A stretch of DNA of 64,000 bases from the IMG/VR virus record IMGVR_UViG_3300022689_000474, positions 1-64,000 of that record; one strand, 5' to 3'. Each line of letters opens with the position of its first letter. Position 1 is the first letter of the stretch. Shown one piece after another: positions 8,025-16,005 of the stretch. The notes below the pieces were generated by a model. The model saw only the letters and a program-made list of their open reading frames with translations. It searched no databases and had not been told where the DNA came from. Source of the stretch: a virus. The translations under genes were made by a program, and so were the position numbers.

Positions 8025-8417
8025 TCATAAATCTAAATGAGTTAATATATGATTTTTAGATATAATTGAATGATCAAATTTTAAGTCAAGACCCCTTTTT
8101 TTAAGAAGGGCTATGATATAGTAATCAGAATTATAAAAATGTATTTTATATATATTTAATAAAGATAATAAATAATAATAATCATCAAGTACTAAAGAAG
8201 AATTCCAAGTTTTATAATTTATAAAAGTAATATTATTATCTAAAGAATAATGTATACAATTTAAGTTTGATTGACCTGTACTATATAAATGAAAAAAAGA
8301 GGAATTGTAAGAAGCTAATATCAAAGAGATATAAACATTTATATCTTTTAAGTTTAAATCTTCTAAATATAAACCTTCTTTAATAGTAATTATTTCATCA
8401 AATTGAGTTCTATTCAT
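8025..8417 (-). CDS. Hypothetical protein, 130 aa
   Basis: I do not recognise this protein. It is rich in Tyr, Leu, Ser and Asn, has no signal peptide and no clear catalytic motif. It lies 8 bases downstream of the Dda-like helicase gene on the same strand, so it is likely co-transcribed with it. Its 3' end may hold the promoter of the next gene. Confidence 0.6.
   Translation of the reverse strand: MNRTQFDEIITIKEGLYLEDLNLKDINVYISLILASYNSSFFHLYSTGQSNLNCIHYSLDNNITFINYKTWNSSLVLDDYYYLLSLLNIYKIHFYNSDYYIIALLKKRGLDLKFDHSIISKNHILTHLDL
8059..8089 (-). promoter_or_regulatory. Possible sigma70-like promoter
   Basis: On the minus strand TTGACT (8089-8084) is followed after 18 bases by TTATAT (8065-8060) or after 19 by TATATC. 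It lies inside the 3' end of the 130-aa gene, about 50 bases before the structured leader, where a separate promoter for the 136-aa gene would be expected. AT-rich sequence makes -10 boxes easy to find, so this is tentative. Confidence 0.3.
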
Positions 8418-8425
8418 TTAAATAA

Positions 8426-9811
8426 TTATTGTAATAGATAAACATTTTCTTTAGCTCTAGTAATAGCAACATATAATAATTTATACATTTCTTCTAGACT
8501 TTTAGAATTTGTACCTTTCATATTTATAATACTTCTTATTTCTTTAGCATTTATAAATACATTCTCATAAGTAGAACCTTGTGATTTATGTACGGTCATA
8601 CAATAAGAATATTTTACAGGATGAAAAGTTCTAGAGATTTTATAGTAATCTAAATAGTTTGGTCTTTTTCTCTTATCAAAGTTATTCTTTTCTACTTTAG
8701 TTCTTACTTCTTTTACACACTTATCATAACTATCTTTATCAAATGGGTCTATAACTCTTATAATATATTCATTTCCACTTTCATTCCTACCATACAAATT
8801 ATAACCTCTCCAAGTTATATGAGGAAAGAGTTTATTTTCAAAATAATGGGGCTCTACTTTATCAATAATAAATTCCTCAGAGCTAGATAATATTACAGAA
8901 GAGTTCTTAATACTTGGTACTTCTAAACAAGTTGAATCTGCTACTAATGTTTCCCCTTCAATATATGGAGGTGCATCTTTTCCATATATTGAAGTTCTAA
9001 CTAAGCTATTTATTCTAGAAACTTCTCTATTAGTCCAAACTAAACTTCTACAATAATCAGTATCAATCTTGTATTTCTCATCTTTATAATGATCTATAAG
9101 AGATTGAATCCAATCATTCTCTTTTAAGTCCATTACCCCTTTACCATCAATAGTATCTTCATTAATTCTAGATATAAGTTTATTCTGTGTTTGATAATCT
9201 CTTATCTTCTTAGAAACTTTAAGTATAGTTCCTTTATATCTTATAATATCTGTTAATCTAGCTTTAGGAAAAATATCGGAGAAACATAAAGACATAGTTT
9301 CTCCGACAGGAGGTAATTGACAAGGATCTCCTACAAATATTAAGTTCTGATTATTTATTAATCCTGAAGAAGAAAAGTGATTATAGAATACATCAAATAA
9401 ATATTTTGGTACCATAGAAGCTTCATCTATGATTATCAAAGAAAAATCATATATTCTATTAATACTACCTTTATCTACAGTAAAAACTTCTTTATCTTTT
9501 TTATAATCATATTTAGGTTTTAATCCTAATAACCTAGCACAAGTTAATATAGATATCTTTCTTAGAAGACAAGGATTTAAGTTATATATAAAATTCCTTA
9601 TAACTTTACAAGCTTTATTTGTTGGAGCCGATATACATATAGTTTCTTCTTGTTTATTTAAATCTTCTGCTAATTTACATATTAAATAAGACTTTCCTGT
9701 TCCAGCATAACCTTCTATTGTCATAATATTCTGATATTCTTCACGGATAAAATTCATTATCTGACTATAAGCTCTTTTTTGTTCTGTAGTAAGATCAACC
9801 GTGGATATCAT
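8426..9811 (-). CDS. dda: Dda-like SF1B DNA helicase
   Basis: The 461-aa protein shows the full set of RecD/Dda helicase motifs: an N-terminal Q-motif-like LTTEQKRAY, Walker A EGYAGTGKS (Lys40), Walker B LIIIDEASM, motif III FVGDPCQLPPVG, and C-terminal UvrD_C_2-type TVHKSQGSTYENVF and YVAITRAKENVYLL. T4 Dda (439 aa) is a 5'-to-3' helicase that remodels origins and clears proteins from DNA; length and motifs agree. A GGAG sequence lies about 13 bases before the ATG. It sits among replication and nucleotide genes. Confidence 0.93.
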   Translation of the reverse strand: MISTVDLTTEQKRAYSQIMNFIREEYQNIMTIEGYAGTGKSYLICKLAEDLNKQEETICISAPTNKACKVIRNFIYNLNPCLLRKISILTCARLLGLKPKYDYKKDKEVFTVDKGSINRIYDFSLIIIDEASMVPKYLFDVFYNHFSSSGLINNQNLIFVGDPCQLPPVGETMSLCFSDIFPKARLTDIIRYKGTILKVSKKIRDYQTQNKLISRINEDTIDGKGVMDLKENDWIQSLIDHYKDEKYKIDTDYCRSLVWTNREVSRINSLVRTSIYGKDAPPYIEGETLVADSTCLEVPSIKNSSVILSSSEEFIIDKVEPHYFENKLFPHITWRGYNLYGRNESGNEYIIRVIDPFDKDSYDKCVKEVRTKVEKNNFDKRKRPNYLDYYKISRTFHPVKYSYCMTVHKSQGSTYENVFINAKEIRSIINMKGTNSKSLEEMYKLLYVAITRAKENVYLLQ

Positions 9812-9952
9812 AACAATTTAACTCCAATAATATCTTTTTTATGTTAAATAAAATAAATATTTATTTATTTAAAGTATATATAAGAATATTAATAAATCTT
9901 TTAAATGATTAAATAATTCATTAGGAATAATAGTCTTCTTGACCATGATTAA

Positions 9953-10660
9953 TTAACTTTTATTATTATTATTATTTGATTTCTTTTTTTTCTTATAAGA
10001 TTTATCTTGTATCTTTTTAATTCTACTTTTTCTTATTCTAATCCATTCTTCTTTATATTCCTCTAGTTTCATTATTATATCTTCTTCTATTTTTTTATTC
10101 CATAAAAAAATACCATCATTATATTTTGAATATATTTTCTTTTTCAAGTCATCAGGTTTATCTGAGAGAAAAGATATAACATACATTTCAAATGTTTTAC
10201 TTAAATTATCATAATAGAATGTGTCTTTTGGTAAAAAGATCCTATAGAATCCTTTATCATTTGCAAATAAACCATATTCAGGATTAGTGGTTCTATTATG
10301 ATTAGGTTCATAAAGTTCTATATGTAAATAATTACTTTTTTTTAAAGCGTAAGTATCTAATAATTTATCTTCTAATACATTTTCTCCAAGATTATTCTTT
10401 AATTTTTCTATATCTTTTAATACATTAAATTCTTCTGTATCTAAATTATTTTTATTTAGATGTTTACCACCTTTTTTTTTATTAATATTTTTCTTTATTT
10501 TTTTTAATTGAGCTTTATATAATTTTTCATAATACTTTCTATTATATTGATAAACTATATTTAAGATACAAGAATTAAAACATATCTTTAAAATATCAGA
10601 TTGTAATAAAGAATGATTTCCAAAGGTGACTATTTTCTTTCCACATTCTAATGTGCTCAT
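9953..10660 (-). CDS. Basic, Lys/Asn-rich hypothetical protein, 235 aa
   Basis: The protein has a lysine-rich central stretch (about residues 45-75) and a strongly basic tail of Lys repeats ending in a run of Asn. Such charged tails often bind nucleic acid, but I see no known domain. The middle part (residues about 110-200) looks globular and aromatic. A GGAGG ribosome site supports the ATG. It lies between the helicase and nrdG groups on the same strand. Confidence 0.6.
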   Translation of the reverse strand: MSTLECGKKIVTFGNHSLLQSDILKICFNSCILNIVYQYNRKYYEKLYKAQLKKIKKNINKKKGGKHLNKNNLDTEEFNVLKDIEKLKNNLGENVLEDKLLDTYALKKSNYLHIELYEPNHNRTTNPEYGLFANDKGFYRIFLPKDTFYYDNLSKTFEMYVISFLSDKPDDLKKKIYSKYNDGIFLWNKKIEEDIIMKLEEYKEEWIRIRKSRIKKIQDKSYKKKKKSNNNNNKS

Positions 10661-10688
10661 TGTGTATCCTCCATTTAATTCATACTAA

Positions 10689-10937
10689 TTACTTTATATT
10701 TAAATTTATATCAAAAGATAAATCAGGTAAAATAATTAAATATTTATTATTATCTAAAACATAAGATATATAAGTCTTACTCAATTCTTTTAATGTATTT
10801 TCCATAATATCTAAGAGTTCATCATTACCTTGTAACTTAAGATTATTTTTATAACGAGTTATTAAGTCTTCTGAGAATAAAGGTTCTTTTAAACCTTCTA
10901 TGTTTTTCTTTAGGAATTTGATGAAGTATATAGACAT
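10689..10937 (-). CDS. Hypothetical protein, 82 aa
   Basis: I do not recognise this small, mostly helical-looking protein. It has no membrane segment or metal motif. It starts 12 bases after nrdG ends on the same strand, which suggests it is transcribed with it. Confidence 0.55.
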   Translation of the reverse strand: MSIYFIKFLKKNIEGLKEPLFSEDLITRYKNNLKLQGNDELLDIMENTLKELSKTYISYVLDNNKYLIILPDLSFDINLNIK

Positions 10938-10949
10938 AATGATAAATGA

Positions 10950-11558
10950 TTATTTCATCTTATAATAAAGGTCAGGAGATATGATTAAGTCTAATTGAGG
11001 ATATTTTGAGTTAAGAAATGAAATGACTTCTTGAGTATTATTATGTATAAGATCAACACATCTTAACAGAGGAATAATACCGTAACTTAAACAAATATTT
11101 AAAGAAGATTCAACAAGTTTAAGGTAATCATAACAACTCATAATATTAGAGTTAGAATCTTTATTAATAATATTATTATTAGAGATAGTTTTTATATCAA
11201 GACTTATACTATCAAGTAATTCTTCTTCAAAGATTTTCTCAAGTAAATAAGGATTAGTACCATTAGTATATAATTTAGTTTTTAGATTATTAACTTTACA
11301 GAATCTCAAAGAATCTATTAATTTATTATTCCATATAGTTGGTTCTCCTCCTAAAAAGGTAATACTTTTAATCATAGGATTCTGTAAAACGTTATTACTT
11401 ATAATATCTAATGAATCTACACCCTCAATGGTTTTATCAGTTACAAAATCATAATTAAAACAATGATAACAATTCAAGTTACAACCTGAACAAAATAGAA
11501 CTAAAGATAAGAAAGGTTTAAATTCTTGATAACTTTCATTAAAAGATAATATATTCAT
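10950..11558 (-). CDS. nrdG: Anaerobic ribonucleotide reductase activating enzyme (radical SAM)
   Basis: The 202-aa protein contains the radical-SAM motif C-x3-C-x2-C as CNLNCYHC (Cys26, Cys30, Cys33) in the FCSGCNLNC context typical of NrdG-like activases, followed by TFLGGEPT, the GGE motif that binds the SAM amino group. NrdG uses a 4Fe-4S cluster and SAM to place the glycyl radical on NrdD. The gene lies just downstream of nrdD. A QueE-like activity is a less likely alternative given the neighbour. Confidence 0.88.
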   Translation of the reverse strand: MNILSFNESYQEFKPFLSLVLFCSGCNLNCYHCFNYDFVTDKTIEGVDSLDIISNNVLQNPMIKSITFLGGEPTIWNNKLIDSLRFCKVNNLKTKLYTNGTNPYLLEKIFEEELLDSISLDIKTISNNNIINKDSNSNIMSCYDYLKLVESSLNICLSYGIIPLLRCVDLIHNNTQEVISFLNSKYPQLDLIISPDLYYKMK

Positions 11559-11580
11559 AATTATTTAAAAGATAAATAGA

Positions 11581-11604
11581 TAAAGGAGATTAAAATCTCC
11601 TTTA
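11581..11604 (-). terminator. Terminator between nrdD and nrdG
   Basis: A 10-base-pair perfect stem (TAAAGGAGAT, 11581-11590, with 11595-11604) with a 4-base loop lies just after the nrdD stop on the minus strand. The minus-strand sequence beyond the stem is TCTATTTATCTTTT. It probably stops or reduces read-through from nrdD into nrdG, allowing more NrdD than NrdG. Confidence 0.7.
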
Positions 11605-11634
11605 ATAAAGTAAAATAATAATATATTTAAAGAA

Positions 11635-13665
11635 TCATTCAATCAATGAAGAAGAATAAAACATCCTTTTATTAAACTCATTTCTTCTTTCTTCATTCCA
11701 ATTAGATTTTCTAGTTATATATCCAACGACCCTACTATAATGAGAATCTACTTCTTCATTAGTAATAGGGCAAATATCATGTTTACCGATACTAAAGACT
11801 TTAGAATATTTAGATTGACTAAAAACATAATTAATAGCGAAATAGACAACATTTAAATCTTTAGCGTTAGTAATAAGATCTTTAAACTGTAAAGGTTCAA
11901 TAGGTTCAGAATCATCTATATTTATATGGACAATAGCACCTCCAGTAGTAAATTTATCCATTTGTCCTTGTAATTTTAATCTATCATAAATAGAGATAAG
12001 ATCTTTATTATTCTTATGTGATAGGGTTAAAGGGACATATTGATTACTATATATTTTATATTTATTAGGATTCTTTTCAAGTAAAGTATCAATATTAGCT
12101 AATCTTACAGCCATACATTCACCAGGTATTTGTTCTATATTAAATCTAATATCAGATTGTTTATTCCAAATATCAACTTCTTGTCCAATAGAACTTAATA
12201 AAGAAATTAATTCTTTATTTCCTTCTTCAGAAAAGATATCTAATCCTAAATTATTTATATACTCATAAGCACCAATAAAACCTACAGTACAATATTGTTT
12301 TTTAAGAAATAACCAATCAGAAGAATATAAAGGTAATAATCCCTTATGTACTAAATCTTCAACTATTAATCTATGAGAGATAAGTATTTTATTTACTTGA
12401 GATAATTTATCTTTTAAACTCTTTTGTATATCATGTTCTAGAGCCAATCTAGGCAGATTTATACCACAAACTCTAGTACTACCAATTTCAAGACCGCCTA
12501 CACCAAAGGAATTATTATATTCTAAATCTTGTATTGCAGAGAAATCATTTATAAGTCTACAACAAGTAGAGTATTTATATGGTGGAGCTTGAAATATATT
12601 GCCTAAAGCTTTTTTACAATTAACTTCAGACATCCATTCTATAAAAGAGGGGTCTATATAATCACCATTTTCATCAATGGAAGCAGCTAATGTAATTACT
12701 GGAAAAGTAAATAAAGACTCTTCAGAGTTAATATGAGAGAAATATTCAAAGAAATCTTTAGAGAGTTCAATACTACTATTAATATTAGGTCTATGAATAA
12801 TATCGTCTTCTATCTTAATAATATAATCTTTAAATAAATTATCCATAAATCCTTTATCCATAATACTTAAATTAACAAAGCTTGACTCACCTCCATCCCT
12901 ACAAGGAGTATTAAGACTATAAATAAGACTTTGAAATTCATTATGAATAAAACACACCATTTCTTTATCTGATTTATCTCTTAATACTTTTATATAATCT
13001 AGTCCGAATTGTTTTCTATAATAATAGTCCAGAATAACAAATAAAGATGGGTAACTAATAGCTCCACTTATCTGATTACTAGCGAATGCAGTAGTTTGAA
13101 CTACCTGTTGAATAAAACTCATACTTCTCTTTGGAGGTCGGATAAAAATATTACCATTACCTCTATAAAAATCCATACCTTTAGTAACTAATTTACCAAT
13201 ATCAAAAGCATAACAATATGGATAAATACCTTTACTTAAATCATTAAAAAATAAACTTCCATTTATTATAGATTCTATACAGTTATCCGCTTCTAATTCT
13301 CCGTATAGTTCTTTTATCTTAGAATATATCTTATATAGACTATATAATTTCTGTAGAGCTTTAGGAGCTTCATTCCTAAAAGTAGTTATAGAGGAATATA
13401 AAGTATTAGCATTACTATCTACTGTAAAATCTGAGACTATATCTTTATTATCAAAGAATCTCTCCATAAAGTCTAAAATATTAAGACTTTGAGGATCTAT
13501 ACCATTTTCTTTGAGTACTTTATTTCCATATATCTCAAGGCAATTATTATAAAGATTAACAAAAGATTTATCCAATTTAACTTCTATATTTAATGAAGAG
13601 ATATCTAATGAATCTTTTTCATTTACTACATCTATAGTTTTTTCTGACAATGTATTTAAATTCAT
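11635..13665 (-). CDS. nrdD: Anaerobic ribonucleoside-triphosphate reductase
   Basis: The 676-aa protein reduces ribonucleotides to deoxyribonucleotides without oxygen using a glycyl radical. The signs are NTPCRDGGESSFVNLSI (family pattern N-x-P-x-R-x-G-x-x-x-F), the active-site region STCCRLINDF, RVCGINLPRLA, and the C-terminal glycyl-radical loop RVVGYI with Gly648. The usual residue before that Gly is Cys, here Val. The usual four-Cys zinc site just upstream is reduced to a single Cys in ICPITNEEV. An AAGGG ribosome site precedes the ATG. With nrdG it supplies dNTPs under anaerobic growth. Confidence 0.9.
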   Translation of the reverse strand: MNLNTLSEKTIDVVNEKDSLDISSLNIEVKLDKSFVNLYNNCLEIYGNKVLKENGIDPQSLNILDFMERFFDNKDIVSDFTVDSNANTLYSSITTFRNEAPKALQKLYSLYKIYSKIKELYGELEADNCIESIINGSLFFNDLSKGIYPYCYAFDIGKLVTKGMDFYRGNGNIFIRPPKRSMSFIQQVVQTTAFASNQISGAISYPSLFVILDYYYRKQFGLDYIKVLRDKSDKEMVCFIHNEFQSLIYSLNTPCRDGGESSFVNLSIMDKGFMDNLFKDYIIKIEDDIIHRPNINSSIELSKDFFEYFSHINSEESLFTFPVITLAASIDENGDYIDPSFIEWMSEVNCKKALGNIFQAPPYKYSTCCRLINDFSAIQDLEYNNSFGVGGLEIGSTRVCGINLPRLALEHDIQKSLKDKLSQVNKILISHRLIVEDLVHKGLLPLYSSDWLFLKKQYCTVGFIGAYEYINNLGLDIFSEEGNKELISLLSSIGQEVDIWNKQSDIRFNIEQIPGECMAVRLANIDTLLEKNPNKYKIYSNQYVPLTLSHKNNKDLISIYDRLKLQGQMDKFTTGGAIVHINIDDSEPIEPLQFKDLITNAKDLNVVYFAINYVFSQSKYSKVFSIGKHDICPITNEEVDSHYSRVVGYITRKSNWNEERRNEFNKRMFYSSSLIE

Positions 13666-13812
13666 ATTAAACCCTTTCTTTATATATAAAGATTATCAAT
13701 AATTTATTGAAGACATTTATTTATAATATAGTAAATGATAGAATATATAGGTAGTAAAAACTAATACGTCTGTAAAGGATCAATAAGCATTTAAAATATA
13801 TATATACATAAT

Positions 13813-13846
13813 AAATACCAACTAAAGTTCAATTTAGTTGGTATTT
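13813..13846 (-). terminator. Terminator after the 182-aa gene
   Basis: A 14-base-pair perfect stem (13813-13826 with 13833-13846) with a 6-base loop (GTTCAA) lies just after the stop of the 13871-14419 gene. The base of the stem provides T-rich ends in either direction, so it may act bidirectionally. The remaining 140 bases up to nrdD are AT-rich and probably hold the nrdD promoter, but I cannot place it. Confidence 0.7.
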
Positions 13847-13870
13847 AATGTACTTATTATATTTCTTTAT

Positions 13871-14419
13871 TTACAATGAGATATAACTTGAATGATAATA
13901 TGGGATGTCCATTATACTTTTATAAGGTAATAAAATCTTGGGTAGTGTAGTAAGAGTAACTATAGAATGGATAGTATTTTCATCATTATTACAAATAGTT
14001 CTTATTCTATTTATATTAGATACATTAAGTGTTTCTTGTATTAAGGGAATTTCAACTCTTTTGGAACTATTACATTTTCTAATAGATTCATTGATGATAT
14101 TAATATATCTTTTACAAGCATAACAACATTCTTGATCATCTACATTATTATTATTAATTAATGTAATTACATGAAAATATAATTCATATATCCTATATTT
14201 CAAAGTATATAAATATCTATTCAATATAAATACTCCATGTTCCTGTAAATCTATCTTACCTAATATCTTTTTAAATTCATTAGAACCATAATTTTTTAAG
14301 GAAACTTGTGTTCTAATAGTATTATCATCTTTTAGTTTATATATCTTTATTTTTATATCTTCTATACATAAAGTTTTATCTTGTAGATAAAATCTTCTGA
14401 AATAATAATCCTTTTCCAT
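13871..14419 (-). CDS. Hypothetical protein, 182 aa
   Basis: I do not recognise this protein. It is soluble-looking with many Ile, Asn, Tyr and Lys residues. A short CCYACKRY segment near residue 100 has three Cys in six positions, which could bind metal but matches no finger I know. It has its own strong terminator. Confidence 0.6.
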   Translation of the reverse strand: MEKDYYFRRFYLQDKTLCIEDIKIKIYKLKDDNTIRTQVSLKNYGSNEFKKILGKIDLQEHGVFILNRYLYTLKYRIYELYFHVITLINNNNVDDQECCYACKRYINIINESIRKCNSSKRVEIPLIQETLNVSNINRIRTICNNDENTIHSIVTLTTLPKILLPYKSIMDIPYYHSSYISL

Positions 14420-14517
14420 AACTTTAATTTATCCATTATAAATAAAATCTTTATGAACTTAATGTAACTATAATATAAAACTCTAAAAGGTATTGTGTTG
14501 TAAACCGTAAAAATTAT

Positions 14518-14916
14518 TTAGGGATCACCGTCTAAAATAGCATTATATAAGGACTCATCGATATTATCATAAATTTGTTCAATTAGTCGATCTTTTTCAG
14601 TATTAGTAAGACTATATTTCCTAGTAAAATCTTCAACTATAAGATTAGATAATATATGTAAAGGATTAGAAGGATAAATAACCTCTTCTATAAGAATAAG
14701 ATTCTCTAATATAGTATCTAAAATTTCTTCTTCTTCAGACAAAGGGTATTCAAGTAAAAATACACCACATTCATTAGTTTCTAATATGTCATTATTAAAG
14801 CCAAGTCTATATACTTTAGAATTATTCTCAGGAGGGATAATACCTTTAGATACGAGAATAACAGTAAAATAAGAAAGATTATTTATATAAGCCTTAAAAG
14901 ATAAAGCAGGTCTCAT
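14518..14916 (-). CDS. Hypothetical protein, 132 aa
   Basis: I do not recognise this acidic protein (runs such as SEEEEILDT). The first part suggests beta strands and the second suggests helices. It follows the 2-oxoglutarate oxygenase gene on the same strand after 62 bases and may be co-transcribed with it. Confidence 0.6.
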   Translation of the reverse strand: MRPALSFKAYINNLSYFTVILVSKGIIPPENNSKVYRLGFNNDILETNECGVFLLEYPLSEEEEILDTILENLILIEEVIYPSNPLHILSNLIVEDFTRKYSLTNTEKDRLIEQIYDNIDESLYNAILDGDP

Positions 14917-14978
14917 AATATTTAGATAATGTTTGTATACTTACAACTTTTATAGATTTATAAGTATTATTGATATAA

Positions 14979-15608
14979 CTAAGTATAACTGATCCATCCA
15001 TTGATAGTAAATCTTCCAGATTTAAAATCATTCTTTTCTGATTCCATATCTTTATAGTTAACATTTGTAACCTCATGTAAAGTTTTACTTAGAAAAGTAA
15101 TTAAAGTATCACTGATTGGTTCAATTAAGACATGATTATTATTATCATCATCATAAAGTTTTAGATTACCACCATCAAATCTTTTAGGTTCAATATAAAA
15201 ATAATATACAAAAGTAATAACTCTATTCTTAGTTCCTTCATATACTTCTTCACTATCTCTATGAGCTTTATAGTAATTAGATTCTCCATGATGTGTTAAT
15301 TGAATTTCAATATCACTATAGTTTAGATCTTGTATATTATTAAAGAACTTCCTTTCACAATGAGGTACTATTAAAGATTTCCACCATTCAAATAATTGGT
15401 CTTCATATGTGATATAAAAAACTTTAGACTTTCTATAAGATTCTTTCGAATCTGAAGTAGTACTATCTTCAAATTGATTCTCTCTAGTAAAAGCATAATC
15501 TAATAATGCATCTTCTACTCGACCCATTTCTTTATAAGGTTTCATCCAATCTAATAGACTGATTTCTGGTAGTTCATTTAGGAAATTTCTTTCTATATAA
15601 TAAATCAT
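14979..15608 (-). CDS. 2-oxoglutarate/Fe(II) oxygenase, prolyl-4-hydroxylase-like
   Basis: The 209-aa protein has the metal-binding triad of this superfamily: H-x-D in AHRD (His116, Asp118), a distal His in LHEV (His178), and an Arg in SGRFTINGW (Arg199) that binds 2-oxoglutarate. FDGGNLKLY lies between them as in P4Hc-domain proteins. These enzymes hydroxylate proteins or nucleic acids. The substrate here is unknown. It precedes the deoxyribosyltransferase-like gene's transcript on the same strand. Confidence 0.85.
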   Translation of the reverse strand: MIYYIERNFLNELPEISLLDWMKPYKEMGRVEDALLDYAFTRENQFEDSTTSDSKESYRKSKVFYITYEDQLFEWWKSLIVPHCERKFFNNIQDLNYSDIEIQLTHHGESNYYKAHRDSEEVYEGTKNRVITFVYYFYIEPKRFDGGNLKLYDDDNNNHVLIEPISDTLITFLSKTLHEVTNVNYKDMESEKNDFKSGRFTINGWISYT

Positions 15609-15619
15609 AATTTTCTATT

Positions 15620-15982
15620 TTACGTATTTAATACTTCAGGAAGTGAATTAATAAAGGAATCGATATCAGGATACCATTCAGCAAAATGACCGTAAGGACC
15701 ATTCTTATTAGATATATTATTATTATATATACCTACTGTCTTCTTACCGTTCTCTAAGGAGAATCCTATCTCAATATTACTACCTCTACCTAGAGGAAAT
15801 ATAATTACATGTATATGACAATTTCTTATGGCTGATAAGGATTCCAAGCTTATTATATTATTATTTAATCTAGGTCTATTATGCCATATATAAGGTACAT
15901 TGTGACCTTTCTGTTGGATTTTTTTGATGGCTTCTGCAACGACCTCATTATTCTCACTATCACTACTTACAAATATATTCAT
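15620..15982 (-). CDS. Nucleoside 2-deoxyribosyltransferase-like protein
   Basis: The 120-aa protein begins with a beta strand and IFVSSDSENN loop like the substrate-binding loop of this family, and has GRGSNIEIGFSLENGK, where Glu71 corresponds to the catalytic nucleophile in the usual G-x-x-x-E-x-G pattern. Such enzymes move or hydrolyse deoxyribose-base bonds in nucleotide salvage. I chose the ATG at 15982; a TTG four codons upstream is possible. The gene is divergent from the giant gene with about 23 bases between starts, so a shared divergent promoter is expected there. Confidence 0.65.
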   Translation of the reverse strand: MNIFVSSDSENNEVVAEAIKKIQQKGHNVPYIWHNRPRLNNNIISLESLSAIRNCHIHVIIFPLGRGSNIEIGFSLENGKKTVGIYNNNISNKNGPYGHFAEWYPDIDSFINSLPEVLNT

Positions 15983-16005
15983 ATCAATTAACAATTATAT
16001 AACTT

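Noticed and set aside
9869-9946. 25-codon frame on the minus strand upstream of the helicase gene region
   Set aside because: Too short, no motif and no good ribosome site; the gap is only AT-rich sequence.
14894-15076. 60-codon minus-strand frame between two genes
   Set aside because: It overlaps the 3' end of the oxygenase gene, which has clear motifs, and encodes no recognisable protein.
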